A stretch of 64,000 bases of DNA from Spiribacter vilamensis (GTDB taxonomy: Bacteria; Pseudomonadota; Gammaproteobacteria; Nitrococcales; Nitrococcaceae), in the NCBI RefSeq assembly GCF_004217415.1, contig NZ_SHLI01000001.1:1302001-1366000 (forward strand), in the 5' to 3' direction. Both the position numbers and the translations under genes were made by a program. Below the pieces are notes generated by a model. The model searched no databases. It was not told where the DNA came from and saw only the letters and a list, made by a program, of their open reading frames with translations. This document shows positions 1 through 8,950 of this stretch, in pieces. The first letter of the stretch is position 1. The number at the start of each line of letters is the position of its first letter.

Positions 1-773
1 GCTGTCGCCTGCTCGTAGCGATAGATGGCGGTGGGCATCGCCTTGCGCAGATCCCTGATGCGGGTGTCCCGGGACGGATGGGTGGAGAGGAATTCCGGCG
101 GGGCGTCGCCGCCGGCGTCGCGCATGTTCTCCCACAGCTGGACGCTGGCGCGGGGATCGAACCCCGAATCCGCCATCAATCCGAGTCCGATCTCGTCCGC
201 CTCCGACTCATGGATCCGGCTGAACGGCAGGATGATACCGACCTGTGCGCCAATCCCGAGCGCGGCCATGAGTCGTTGCCGCTCGGGATCGTCGCTGGCG
301 GCGGCCTGCAACACCCCCAGCCCGAGGACCGTGGCGAACTCGGTGGACATCCGCTCGTTGGAGTGATTCGCCATGACATGGGCGATTTCGTGGGCAATCA
401 CGGTCGCCAGCTGGTCCTGGTTATCGGCGATGTCGAGTAATCCGGTATAAACCCCCATCTTGCCGCCCGGCAGCGCAAAGGCATTGGCCTGCTCACCGTC
501 GAACAGCGTGATCTCCCAGCCGTCCTCGGCGTATTCGCCCGGTACCTGGGGGATAATCGCCGCGGCCACGCACTCGACATAATCCACCTGCGGCCCGGCA
601 TCGATGGTGGGTTCGGTTTCCCTGATCTGGCTGTAGGCGTCGAGCCCCATGGCGCGGATCTGCGAATCGGGCATGAACTGCAGCTGCGGCCGACCGGTGG
701 GGGAAGTCGCACAGGCGGTGAGCAGCAGGCAGACCACCGCAATGGCGAGAGACCGCCGGTGCCTAACGCTCAT
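1..773 (-). CDS. M48 family metalloprotease lipoprotein (3' end outside window)
   Basis: My translation from the ATG at 773 gives a lipoprotein signal (hydrophobic stretch ending LLLTACATSP, with Cys as the lipidation site). A zinc protease domain follows, with HEIAH (HExxH) near residue 128 and a downstream ESEAD carrying the third zinc ligand. This is the LoiP/YggG-like branch of M48, expected to be anchored in the outer membrane and to act in envelope protein quality control. The reading frame is open to base 1, so the C-terminus is missing. Its start overlaps the stop of the upstream minus-strand gene by 11 bp, which suggests translational coupling. Family assignment is firm; substrate unknown. 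Confidence 0.9.
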   Translation of the reverse strand, partial: MSVRHRRSLAIAVVCLLLTACATSPTGRPQLQFMPDSQIRAMGLDAYSQIRETEPTIDAGPQVDYVECVAAAIIPQVPGEYAEDGWEITLFDGEQANAFALPGGKMGVYTGLLDIADNQDQLATVIAHEIAHVMANHSNERMSTEFATVLGLGVLQAAASDDPERQRLMAALGIGAQVGIILPFSRIHESEADEIGLGLMADSGFDPRASVQLWENMRDAGGDAPPEFLSTHPSRDTRIRDLRKAMPTAIYRYEQAT

Positions 774-1107
774 CGTCGTCCTCGTGATCAGGTCGAGGGA
801 AGTCCACCGGCGGCTCGATGTGGGGTGGCCCGGCCCGCCCCTGGGCCAGGATCTGCCGGGCGATCGTCGCCATGCCCACCACCAGCGCAAACAGACCGAA
901 CATGCCAAGCGGCGCGAAGGACACGAACGGCGTGCTGAAGATCAGCCAGAGCCCGGCCCCGAGCGCAAACCAGCGCGCCGCGAAACGACCGCAGTGATCG
1001 CGACACCAGCGCGCCCGCTCATCGGCGCTTGCCGTCGCCAGCGGCGGCTGGCGCAGGTTCCAGGTCACCGATGCGTAAGAAAGTATCAAGCGAATCCAAT
1101 AGTTCAT
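763..1107 (-). CDS. small membrane protein of unknown function
   Basis: A 114-residue protein if started at the ATG at 1107 (sequence MNYWIRLILSY); a longer frame reaches 1161 but lacks a better start. The middle of the protein holds two adjacent hydrophobic stretches (ALGAGLWLIF and GMFGLFALVVGMA) likely to form a membrane hairpin. The C-terminal tail is Pro- and Asp/Glu-rich. It is co-directional and overlaps the M48 lipoprotein gene, so the two are probably one operon. I do not recognise a family. Confidence 0.7.
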   Translation of the reverse strand: MNYWIRLILSYASVTWNLRQPPLATASADERARWCRDHCGRFAARWFALGAGLWLIFSTPFVSFAPLGMFGLFALVVGMATIARQILAQGRAGPPHIEPPVDFPRPDHEDDDER

Positions 1108-1186
1108 AACCGCATTATGCACCGCTTGCATCGTCGGTGCAGTCCGGCAGACTGGAGTCACTTAGAACGCAAGACCGAGGCCTATC

Positions 1187-1768
1187 ATGACCACACAGAC
1201 TGCCCCCCGGGCCCTCGTCACTGCCCTGCTCTTCGCGGGGTCTCTCCTTGTCGGCGGGACCGCCAGCGCCCAGAGCGGCAACGCCGACTCCGCCCTGGAG
1301 CCCCAGGCCGAACGCCCCCAGGCGGAGGTCCGGGCCCGGCACGAGGACTGGATCGTGCGCTGCCAGCCGGCGCCGGAAGATGCCTTCGGGGCGGACGAAT
1401 TCTGCGAGATGTATCAGCAGGTGAGCGAGCAGGAAAACGATCAGACCGTGCTCGAGGCGGTCGTCGGCTTTCCGCCGGATGCCGACCGCCCGGTGGCACT
1501 CTTCAACCTGCCGCTCGGTATGCTCCTGCCTCCGGGGGTCCAGCTGCGCGTCGATGACGGCGAGACCGAGCGCTTCCCGGTGCAGATCTGCCTGCAGGCG
1601 GGCTGCCGCTCGAGCATCGAACTCACCGAGGATCTGCTCAGCCGGATGAAGGCCGGACAGCGCGCGACCCTGACCATTGCCGACCCGCAGAATCGGCAGG
1701 TCGATATCCCGCTGTCACTGCTCGGCTTCACCGCCGCCCTTGACGAGGTCAGCGCCAGCGGCCGGTAG
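1187..1768 (+). CDS. invasion-associated locus B (IalB) family periplasmic protein
   Basis: 193 residues with a clear Sec signal peptide (ALLFAGSLLVGGTASAQS, cleavage after ASA). The mature part shows the IalB-family pattern: a DWIVRC segment near residue 55, a second cysteine in EFCEMYQ, a conserved PLGMLLPPGVQLRVD turn and a later pair of cysteines in QICLQAGC. IalB proteins are periplasmic and of poorly defined function, found widely in non-pathogens despite the name. It stands alone, transcribed divergently from the two genes to its left. Confidence 0.8.
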   Translation: MTTQTAPRALVTALLFAGSLLVGGTASAQSGNADSALEPQAERPQAEVRARHEDWIVRCQPAPEDAFGADEFCEMYQQVSEQENDQTVLEAVVGFPPDADRPVALFNLPLGMLLPPGVQLRVDDGETERFPVQICLQAGCRSSIELTEDLLSRMKAGQRATLTIADPQNRQVDIPLSLLGFTAALDEVSASGR

Positions 1769-1809
1769 GCCCGCGCTCGACATCCAGCGACCAGGAGGTC
1801 AAAAAAGCC

Positions 1810-2130
1810 ATGGAACTGATCATTAACCCCGGCGATGGCGTCCACCTTTCAGATGCCCTGCGCGAGCATGTCCAGCACAAGCTCGAGCCCGTGCAGCGCA
1901 AGTATGGTGAGCGGCTGACCCGTATCGAGGTCCACTTCAAGGACGAGAACGGCGCCAAGGGCGGCCGCGATGTCCACTGCACCCTCGAGGCCCACCCCGA
2001 GGGTCGCCAGCCACTGGTGGCCGAGGCGGTGGCCGAGGATGCCTACACCGCCGCCCACCAGGCGGCCGGCAAGCTCGATCGCAACCTCGCCCATCACTTC
2101 GGCAAGGACGATCGCGTCCGGCGACACTGA
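1810..2130 (+). CDS. hpf: HPF/RaiA-family ribosome-associated protein
   Basis: 106 residues, the usual length of a short hibernation-promoting factor. The N-terminus (NPGDGVHLSDALREHVQHKL), the central beta strand with RIEVHFKDEN and the HCTLEAHPEGR segment fit the beta-alpha-beta-beta-beta-alpha fold that binds the 30S subunit at the mRNA/tRNA sites. A purine-rich RBS (aggaggtc) lies about 11 bases upstream. The stop codon is immediately followed by the GTG start of the sulfotransferase-glycosyltransferase gene, so the two are likely co-translated, which is an odd pairing for an HPF. The variant is more divergent than E. coli HPF, and the exact ribosomal role is inferred. Confidence 0.8.
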   Translation: MELIINPGDGVHLSDALREHVQHKLEPVQRKYGERLTRIEVHFKDENGAKGGRDVHCTLEAHPEGRQPLVAEAVAEDAYTAAHQAAGKLDRNLAHHFGKDDRVRRH

Positions 2131-4386
2131 GTGCTCCGTATCATCGCCGACTGGCTGGGGCTGATCGGCTCGGGCCTGCGCCCCCGTCGTAGCGGCGTGT
2201 TGCGCAACGGGCCGCGTCGCTGGGCGGCCAGCCTCGGCCTGGGCCTGCTCCTGCCCTTCGCCCTCGCCTACTACTGGTCCGGGCTGTGGCTCGACGAGCT
2301 CCTGTTCCGCGGCTACCGACGACGCCCCGTCAATCGGCCGGTGTTCATCGTGGGCGTCCCCCGCAGCGGCACGACGGCGCTCCACGAGGCGCTTGCCCGG
2401 GATCCGCAGTTCACCACGCAACGCACCTGGGAGTGCGTGCTTGCCCCCTCGATCAGCCATCGTTATCTCTGGCGGGGCCTGGCCCGGCTCGACCGGCTGG
2501 TCGGCCGACCCCTGCAGCGGCTGGGCGGCTGGATCAACCGTCGCTGGCTGGCGCCACTCACCGACGCCCATCCGCTCTCGGCCCACGCGCCCGAGGAAGA
2601 CTATCTCAGCCTCCTGCCGCAGCTCTCGGCGTTTATCCTCGTGGTGGCGTTTCCCGACAGCCAGCGACTCTGGCGGCTCGGCCGGGGGGATGCCGCCCTG
2701 ACACCGGCGGAACAGGATCGGCTCATGACCCGTTACCGGCGGAGCATCCAGCGCCATCTCCACTTCCACGCCACCGATCGGACCTACCTGGCCAAGAACG
2801 CCAGTCATGCAACGCTGGTGGCAACGCTGCAGCGCGCCTTCCCCGACGCGCGCTTCATTGCCTGTCTGCGCGATCCCGCCGAGGCGGTCTCCTCCCAGCT
2901 CTCGAGCCTGACGCCAGGGCTTGAGGCGCTCCACGGCCGGATCGATCGGGACGTACTCAGCGAGCGGATGCTCCGCCAGCTGCATTTCGGCTACACCAAC
3001 CTTTTGTCCGTGCTGCCGGGGCTCGAAGCCGGTCGTGCGGTTTTCGTTCCCCTCCCGGCACAGCGCCATGGCCTCGCCGACACGATCCGCGCGGTCTACT
3101 CGACCCTTTCGCTGCCCCTCGAGGACGGATTCGCGCAGCAGCTCGCCGAACTCGATCGCCGGGCCCGCGAGCACCGGTCGGGACACCGTCATTCCCTCGG
3201 CGATTATCGCCTCGACGCCGGACAGGTGGGCGAGCGATTCGCCGACATCGACGCCGCATTCGATTTCGCCGGCACCCGGCCCGTCGCCGCCGCGGGGATC
3301 CACGCCCTCGAACCGCGACAGCGGGTCGTCGTAGTGTCGGATGCCGCCCCGCGTCGTAACGGCGTCGGGACCTACTACAACGATCTCATCGATCACCTGC
3401 AGGACGAGGTGGCGACCCTCCGTCTCATCGCCGCCGGCGACCCCGATCACCCCTTGAGCCACTGGTACGAGGCGGGGCTGCCGGGTGACGCCACCCAGCG
3501 CATCGCACTGCCCTCGCCGTTCGAACTGCATCGCGCGATCGCCGAGGCGCAACCGGATGTGCTGATCGTTGCTACACCCGGTCCCTATGGCGTGCTGGCC
3601 GGGCTGATGGCAAAGGGCCTGGGAGCGAGGCTGATCTTCGGTCTGCATACCGACTACGAGGCCCTCGCGACCCTTTACTGGGGACGTCTCCTCGGTCCCG
3701 TCCAGCGCTGGCTCATGGCCCGTGTCAACGGGCTGCTGTTCCGTCGGGCCGCCGTGGTGGTCAGCAATTCCGCGCACATGCACCAGCTCGCCATGGACAA
3801 GGGCGCGCGGCAGATCGAGCGGGTTCATACCCCGATTCCAAGGGATTTCCTCGATACGGAAGTGCCGCCACTGGAGCTTCCCCCGCGGCGGATCCTGTTT
3901 GTCGGCCGACTCGCCGCGGAAAAGCGCGTCGAGACCGTGATCGAAGCGGCCGAGGCGGATCCCCGGTGCCACTTCGAGATCGTCGGCGAGGGCCCGGAGC
4001 GCGCGGCGGTCACGGCCGCCGCCGAACGGCTCGATAACCTGACCTACCGTGGCTGGCTGGATCGCGGTCAACTGCGGGACGCGCTGGATGCCAGCGATCT
4101 CCTGGTCCTGCCCTCGCGCGTCGAGGCGTTCGGCACCGTCGCCCTCGAGGCAATGGTGCGCGGACGGCTCGCCCTGGTCTCGCCGGGCTGCGGGATCGCC
4201 GACTGGCCGGAGTTTGCGGACGGGCTACTGGTCATGGACCGCGACGAGACGGTGGCGCAGGCCCTGGCGCGCGTCCGTGGTCAGCCGACTGCACAACTCG
4301 CCGAGCGCGGCGCCACCGCGCGGCGCCAGGCGGTTGCCATGACGCGTCGCTGCATCCACGAGTGGCTGGCGCTGATCCGGCCATGA
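2131..4386 (+). CDS. fused sulfotransferase - GT4 glycosyltransferase
   Basis: 751 residues starting at GTG directly after the hpf stop. Residues about 31-50 form a hydrophobic membrane-associated segment. Residues about 68-390 are a PAPS-dependent sulfotransferase: VGVPRSGTT at about 75-82 is the 5'-phosphosulfate-binding loop, and ACLRDPAEAVSSQ near 245 is the 3'-phosphate-binding region. From about 397 a GT-B, GT4-type glycosyltransferase begins (APRRNGVGTYYNDLI, donor/acceptor loop GLHTDYEA, FVGRLAAEKR near 589, and EAFGTVALEAMVRG near 664). The start of the GT half resembles diacylglycerol/lipid-linked GT4 enzymes. An enzyme adding a sugar and sulfating a glycolipid or surface polysaccharide is plausible but inferred. 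The stop overlaps the next start by ATGA. Confidence 0.85.
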   Translation: MLRIIADWLGLIGSGLRPRRSGVLRNGPRRWAASLGLGLLLPFALAYYWSGLWLDELLFRGYRRRPVNRPVFIVGVPRSGTTALHEALARDPQFTTQRTWECVLAPSISHRYLWRGLARLDRLVGRPLQRLGGWINRRWLAPLTDAHPLSAHAPEEDYLSLLPQLSAFILVVAFPDSQRLWRLGRGDAALTPAEQDRLMTRYRRSIQRHLHFHATDRTYLAKNASHATLVATLQRAFPDARFIACLRDPAEAVSSQLSSLTPGLEALHGRIDRDVLSERMLRQLHFGYTNLLSVLPGLEAGRAVFVPLPAQRHGLADTIRAVYSTLSLPLEDGFAQQLAELDRRAREHRSGHRHSLGDYRLDAGQVGERFADIDAAFDFAGTRPVAAAGIHALEPRQRVVVVSDAAPRRNGVGTYYNDLIDHLQDEVATLRLIAAGDPDHPLSHWYEAGLPGDATQRIALPSPFELHRAIAEAQPDVLIVATPGPYGVLAGLMAKGLGARLIFGLHTDYEALATLYWGRLLGPVQRWLMARVNGLLFRRAAVVVSNSAHMHQLAMDKGARQIERVHTPIPRDFLDTEVPPLELPPRRILFVGRLAAEKRVETVIEAAEADPRCHFEIVGEGPERAAVTAAAERLDNLTYRGWLDRGQLRDALDASDLLVLPSRVEAFGTVALEAMVRGRLALVSPGCGIADWPEFADGLLVMDRDETVAQALARVRGQPTAQLAERGATARRQAVAMTRRCIHEWLALIRP

Positions 4387-5072
4387 ACCGGCCCGACGTC
4401 CATCTCAGCATCCACGATGTCATGCCCTCCACGCTCGATGCGGTCACGGCACTCATCGACCGCTGCCGGTCGCATGGCTGGCCGCCGCCGGTCCTGCTGG
4501 TCGTGCCGGGGCTGGCGTGGGACCACGACGGAATCGCGCAACTGCAACGCTGGCAGGCCGACGGGCATCCGCTGGCGGGGCATGGCTGGCGGCACGGGAT
4601 CGACGGCTTCGGCGGCCTGTGGCATCGACTCCACGGTGCCCTGATTTCACGCCGGGTCGCCGAGCACCTCTGCCTCGATGCGGACGGTATCCTGGCGCTG
4701 ATGCGGCGGTGCCATGCCTGGTTCTACCGCCACGGGCTCACCCCCAACGGCCTTTATGTGCCACCGGCCTGGGCGCTGGGCGCACTCCCGCGTCGACGAC
4801 TGGGCGAGCAGCCGTTCTCGAGCGTGGAGACGTTAAAGGGAGTTTATTCGATATCTCGGCGGCGCTGGCATTACCGGGCGCTGCTGGGCTACGAGGCAGG
4901 CAACACCTGTCAGAAACAGATTCTGACGATGAGCAACGCGATTAATCGACGCCGCCCGCCGGGGGCGGGACTGCGCATCGGGCTTCATCCGCACGATGCC
5001 CAGCTCCCGCTGGCGAACGTCATGGAACGCGATCTGGCGCGGTTCAGCCCGCGTCCGCCAGGAGGCGATTGA
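4383..5072 (+). CDS. DUF2334/polysaccharide deacetylase-like protein
   Basis: 229 residues from the ATG at 4383, which overlaps the upstream stop by 4 bp. The N-terminal HLSIHDVMP carries the motif-1 Asp of polysaccharide deacetylase-like barrels. GHGWRH near residue 66 fits the metal-binding His motif, and GLHPHDAQL near the C-terminus supplies a late His-Asp pair. This matches the DUF2334/deacetylase superfamily. Position next to the sulfotransferase-glycosyltransferase suggests it removes an acyl or acetyl group from the same glycan. Its 3' end overlaps the 3' end of the superoxide dismutase gene on the other strand by 29 bp. Confidence 0.75.
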   Translation: MNRPDVHLSIHDVMPSTLDAVTALIDRCRSHGWPPPVLLVVPGLAWDHDGIAQLQRWQADGHPLAGHGWRHGIDGFGGLWHRLHGALISRRVAEHLCLDADGILALMRRCHAWFYRHGLTPNGLYVPPAWALGALPRRRLGEQPFSSVETLKGVYSISRRRWHYRALLGYEAGNTCQKQILTMSNAINRRRPPGAGLRIGLHPHDAQLPLANVMERDLARFSPRPPGGD

Positions 5073-5649
5073 CCTCGTCCCAGTTCACCACGTCCCAGAA
5101 CGCCTCGACATAGTCCGGCCGACGGTTCTGGTAGCGCAGATAGTAGGCGTGCTCCCACACATCAAGGCCCAGCACCGGCTTGCCACGGTCTTCGGCGACA
5201 TCCATGAGCGGGTTGTCCTGGTTGGGCGTTGACGTCACTTTCAGCCCCTCGGGGGTGTGGATCAACCAGGCCCAGCCGGAGCCGAAACGCCCCAGCGCGG
5301 CGTTCGTGAACGTCTCGCGGAAGCTGTCGAACGAGCCGAAAGCCGAATCGATCGCGTCAGCCACTGCGCCGGTGGGTGCACCGCCACCGTTGGGCGAGAG
5401 CATCTTCCAGAACATCGCGTGGTTGTAGTGACCACCACCGTTGTTGCGCACGGCTGTCGGCAGCGCCGAGACACCGCTGAGGAGATCTGCCAGCGGCTTG
5501 TCGGCGTGGTCCGTTCCGTCCACCGCGGCGTTGAGCTTGGTCACGTAGGTGTTGTGATGCTTGGTGTGATGAATTTCCATGGTGCGGGCATCAATGGAGC
5601 GATCCAGCGCATCATAGTCGTAGGGTAAATCCGGCAGCGTAAAGGCCAT
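5044..5649 (-). CDS. sodA: superoxide dismutase, Mn-type
   Basis: 201 residues starting at the ATG at 5649, behind a strong AAGGAG site; a longer frame to 5748 is not needed. Metal ligands are visible in the usual order: His in the N-terminal [10 protein letters not shown], His in [13 protein letters not shown], and Asp/His in [23 protein letters not shown]. The GHYNH segment (rather than QxWNH) and Gln in the NQDNPLM loop are features of manganese enzymes, so Mn or cambialistic specificity is more likely than strict Fe. It converts superoxide to peroxide and oxygen in the cytoplasm. It converges on the deacetylase-like gene with overlapping ends. Confidence 0.95.
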   Translation of the reverse strand: MAFTLPDLPYDYDALDRSIDARTMEIHHTKHHNTYVTKLNAAVDGTDHADKPLADLLSGVSALPTAVRNNGGGHYNHAMFWKMLSPNGGGAPTGAVADAIDSAFGSFDSFRETFTNAALGRFGSGWAWLIHTPEGLKVTSTPNQDNPLMDVAEDRGKPVLGLDVWEHAYYLRYQNRRPDYVEAFWDVVNWDEVNRLLADAG

Positions 5650-5800
5650 GGGGATCTCCTTTTCTGGTTTTCCGTAATGGGGCATATCCACCCCGAATTC
5701 GAAATCGTACCTCCGAAGTCCACTTCTGGCCAGCGGCGGGCTGGCCAAATCCCGTCCATATCGGCAATACTCCGGGGTTTATGGATCGACGGAGTCACCA

Positions 5801-6322
5801 ATGGCCGGTTACAGAACCCTCATCTTTCCGGTGGCAACACTCTTCCTCGCCGGTTGCTCGGGCATGGGATCGCTGACATCCACCGATCAGGCGGATGGCG
5901 AGGCGGATCGCCCACCTGTCGAGGTCGAGTTGGCAACGGAACCCCCGGAATTCAACGCACGCAGCACCGGACAGCACCGCGGTATCGCGATGGCTGAGTG
6001 TAATACGGGGATTGGACTCGCCGATGCGCGCCAGGAAGCGCGAGACGTGCTCAAGCGGCGAGCCGCGAGTAATGGGGCCGATTATGTCCGGGTCCAGGGC
6101 TCCGGGGACCTCGAGGATCGCGGTTTCTGCCGCGATGGTTACTATCGGGTTATCGGCGACGGGTTTGCCAGGCTCTCCGAGCCCGCTCGGGCTGCAACAC
6201 CCGACACCACGGACTCCCTGTCGAGTCGCCTCGAGGAGCTGGAGGGACTGCGTGATCGCGGTCTACTCAATCAGAACGAGTACGAACAGCTCCGCGAGCG
6301 GGTGCTCGACGAGGCCTACTGA
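5801..6322 (+). CDS. lipoprotein with C-terminal SHOCT domain
   Basis: 173 residues. The start MAGYRTLIFPVATLFLAGCSG is a lipoprotein signal with lipobox LAGC. The middle holds two cysteines (AECNTGIG and RGFCRDGYY) around an alpha/beta segment with ARQEARDVLKRRAASNGADYVRV, similar in style to DUF4156/RcsF-like periplasmic domains. The last 35 residues (LEELEGLRDRGLLNQNEYEQ) form a SHOCT helix pair. Function unknown. It is followed after 11 bp by the DUF2058 gene. Confidence 0.7.
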   Translation: MAGYRTLIFPVATLFLAGCSGMGSLTSTDQADGEADRPPVEVELATEPPEFNARSTGQHRGIAMAECNTGIGLADARQEARDVLKRRAASNGADYVRVQGSGDLEDRGFCRDGYYRVIGDGFARLSEPARAATPDTTDSLSSRLEELEGLRDRGLLNQNEYEQLRERVLDEAY

Positions 6323-6333
6323 GGGTTCACGCC

Positions 6334-6867
6334 ATGAGTGACAGTCTCCGCGATCAGCTACTCAAGCAGGGGCTGGTCGACGAACAGTCGGTCAAGAAGA
6401 CCCGCAGCAACAAACGCAAGAAGCGCCGCCGCGGCGAGACCGATGCCGAGCAGGCGGCCGCGAGCGAGGCCGCGGCCCAGCGCGAGGCCGACCGGCGGGC
6501 GCGTGATCGCACGCTCAACGCGCGCCAGCAGGAGGAGCGCAAGCGCCAGGAAGAGGAACAGGCGGCCCGACAAATGGTGATCGATCGCGAGGTCGCCCAC
6601 GACGGCGATGAACGCTTCCAGTTCAGCCATAACGGTCGCATCCGCCCCATCCGCGTCAGCGCCGCGCAACGCGGCGATCTCGCCGCCGGCCGCCTCGCCA
6701 TCGCGCGAACCCGGGGGCGCTACCGGCTGGTTCCCGGGAATATCGTCGAGTTCGTCCAGGCGCGGGCACCGTTCCTGATCGCCTGGACCGCGGCGGACAG
6801 CGGCGGTGGCGACGACCAGGACGATGCCTACGCCGACTATCCGGTGCCCGACGACCTCATGTGGTGA
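6334..6867 (+). CDS. DUF2058 family (YaiL-like) protein
   Basis: 177 residues. The N-terminus SDSLRDQLLKQGLVDEQSVKK and the following very basic KKRRRG stretch are the DUF2058 hallmark. A charged coiled-coil (residues about 35-85) and a C-terminal beta-rich domain (FQFSHNGRIRPIRVS, GRYRLVPG) follow. The family is a putative nucleic-acid-binding protein of unclear role. The last 11 bases overlap the 3' end of the oligopeptidase B gene on the opposite strand. Confidence 0.85.
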   Translation: MSDSLRDQLLKQGLVDEQSVKKTRSNKRKKRRRGETDAEQAAASEAAAQREADRRARDRTLNARQQEERKRQEEEQAARQMVIDREVAHDGDERFQFSHNGRIRPIRVSAAQRGDLAAGRLAIARTRGRYRLVPGNIVEFVQARAPFLIAWTAADSGGGDDQDDAYADYPVPDDLMW

Positions 6868-8950
6868 ACCCGTAGGCCCAGAGCAGGAAGGCGTAGCGAT
6901 AGGCCACTTCCTCGAGGAACTGGAACCGCCCGCCGGGGCCACCATGGCCGGCACTCATGTTGGTATGCAGCAGGACGGTGCCCGTCGGCTCACCCTCGCT
7001 GCGCAGCCGTGCCACCCATTTCGCGGGCTCCCAGTAGGTCACCCGCGGATCGGACACGCCGGCCGTCACCAGCAGATGCGGATACTCCCGTGGGGCGACG
7101 TTATCGTACGGCGAATAGTCGGCGATATCGGCGTAGGCCTGCGCATCCTCGATGGGATTGCCCCACTCCGGCCACTCCGGTGGCGTCAGTGGCAGATCGG
7201 GGTCGAGCATGGTATTGAGCACGTCGACGAAGGGCACATCGGCGATCGCCGCACGGAACAACGCCGGTTCCCGGTTGAGCACCGCGCCGACCAGCATGCC
7301 GCCGGCACTGCCGCCATGGGCGGCGATCCGCCCCGTGCCGGTGTAGCCCGCCGCGATCAACGCCCGGGCACAGGCGATGTAGTCACTAAAGGTGTTCGCC
7401 TTGGCCGACAGCCGGCCCTGGCGATACCAGCGATAACCACGCTCCTTGCCGCCGCGAACATGGGCGATGGCATAAACGAAGCCACGATCGACCAGTGACA
7501 GGCGGTTGGGACTGAAGCCCGGCAAATCGCTGATGCCATAGGCACCGTACCCGTAGAGCAGTAAGGGCGTCTGCGCGTCGGGGACGAGATCCCGACGGTG
7601 GAACAGCGAGATCGGGACCGATTCGCCATCCGGTGCTGTCGCCATCAACCGCCGCGATACGTACTGCTCCGGGTCGTGGCCGGAGGGGATCGCCTGGGTC
7701 TTGCGCAGCGTCCGCTCGCCGGTGCGCATGTCGTAGTCGAATACCTGCGCGGGCTGGGCGAACCCGCTGATGACGAACCGCAGCTGATCGGTCCGATACT
7801 CCAGCCCGCCAACCAGGCTCACCTCGACGCAGGGGTCGGGCTGGTCAATGGTGTACTCCTCGCCCGTCGTCAGCGAACGAATGACCAGTCGCGACTCGGC
7901 ATCCTCCAGTTCCTGGCGGACCAGCCAGTCGGCATAGACCTGCATCCCCTCGATCAGGCGCCCGGGTTGATGGACCACCAAAGGCGTCCAGTCACCGCGA
8001 TCCGTGGCGCCGATCGGCGCGCGCACGATCGTGAAATCCTCCGCGTCATCGGCGTTGGTATGAATCAGCCAGTCGTCGCCATGATCACTGGCCGAATACT
8101 CGATCCCGCGCTCACGGGGCGCGATCAGCCGCGGCTCGGCCGCCGGCTCGTCCGCCGGCAGCCAGCGCACCTCCGAGGTCGTGTGGTCGTGACTGTCGAT
8201 AACCAGATAACGCCCGCTTTCGGTGCGCTCCACCCCGAGGAAGAACCCCGCGTCCGCCTCGGTGTAGACGCAGACATCGGCCGCCGCCGGTGTACCCAGT
8301 TCGTGGCGGTAGACCCAGCGCGGCCGATGCTCGTCGTCGATCACGGTATAGAGGAAGGTTTTGCCGTCATTCGCCCAGGCGATATCCCCGCGGGCGGGCC
8401 GGATTGTTTCGGCCAGGTTCTCGCCCGACTCGAGCTCGCGAATACGCAGGCTGAACGACTCGGCCCCGGCCCGATCCTCGGCCCAGGCCAGGTAGCGGTG
8501 ATCGGGACTGTGCGAGGCCGCGCCGAGCTGGAAGTATTCCGTTCCCTCGGCCTCGGCGTCGCCATCGAGCAGGATCTGCTCGTCGCCGCCATCGCGTGGG
8601 CGCCGGCAGAGCAGGACATGCTGTCCGCCCTCCCGATAGCGGGAGTAGTACGCCCAGGGCCCGTCCGGCGACGGTACGCTGCTATCGTCCTCGCGAATCC
8701 GTCCGCGCAGCTCCGCTACCAGTGATGCGCGCAACGATTCGAGGGGCGCCATCACCGAGTCGGCGTAGGCGTTCTCCGCCTCCAGGTAATCGCGAATGGC
8801 CGGGTCCAGCCGGTCCGGCTCCACCATGGCCTCGCGCCAGTTCTCGTCGCGCAGCCAGGCGTAGGGATCCGTGCGGGTGATCCCGTGCCGGACATCGGTC
8901 ACCGGCTGGCGCGACGCCAGCGGCGGGTGGGATGTTGGCGTGGTGGCCAT
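6857..8950 (-). CDS. ptrB: oligopeptidase B (S9 family serine peptidase)
   Basis: 697 residues from the ATG at 8950. The first two thirds form the seven-bladed beta-propeller lid, starting at HGITRTDPYAWLRDENW. The C-terminal alpha/beta hydrolase carries the nucleophile in HGGSAGGML, and a late His in NMSAGHGGPGGR completes the triad together with the Asp in the VSDPRV segment. The family cleaves short peptides after basic residues in the cytoplasm. The ATG shares one base with the stop of the upstream EamA gene, so the two are transcribed together. Confidence 0.93.
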   Translation of the reverse strand: MATTPTSHPPLASRQPVTDVRHGITRTDPYAWLRDENWREAMVEPDRLDPAIRDYLEAENAYADSVMAPLESLRASLVAELRGRIREDDSSVPSPDGPWAYYSRYREGGQHVLLCRRPRDGGDEQILLDGDAEAEGTEYFQLGAASHSPDHRYLAWAEDRAGAESFSLRIRELESGENLAETIRPARGDIAWANDGKTFLYTVIDDEHRPRWVYRHELGTPAAADVCVYTEADAGFFLGVERTESGRYLVIDSHDHTTSEVRWLPADEPAAEPRLIAPRERGIEYSASDHGDDWLIHTNADDAEDFTIVRAPIGATDRGDWTPLVVHQPGRLIEGMQVYADWLVRQELEDAESRLVIRSLTTGEEYTIDQPDPCVEVSLVGGLEYRTDQLRFVISGFAQPAQVFDYDMRTGERTLRKTQAIPSGHDPEQYVSRRLMATAPDGESVPISLFHRRDLVPDAQTPLLLYGYGAYGISDLPGFSPNRLSLVDRGFVYAIAHVRGGKERGYRWYRQGRLSAKANTFSDYIACARALIAAGYTGTGRIAAHGGSAGGMLVGAVLNREPALFRAAIADVPFVDVLNTMLDPDLPLTPPEWPEWGNPIEDAQAYADIADYSPYDNVAPREYPHLLVTAGVSDPRVTYWEPAKWVARLRSEGEPTGTVLLHTNMSAGHGGPGGRFQFLEEVAYRYAFLLWAYGFTT

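Noticed and set aside
763-1161. Longer start for the small membrane protein at 1161
   Set aside because: The extra 18 residues overlap the intergenic promoter area and have no RBS; the ATG at 1107 gives a sensible N-terminus.
1849-4071. 740-residue open frame antisense to the sulfotransferase-glycosyltransferase
   Set aside because: It is a GC-driven shadow frame with no recognisable domain, while the sense frame has clear motifs. The same holds for long antisense frames over ptrB, purL, tolA and wzc.
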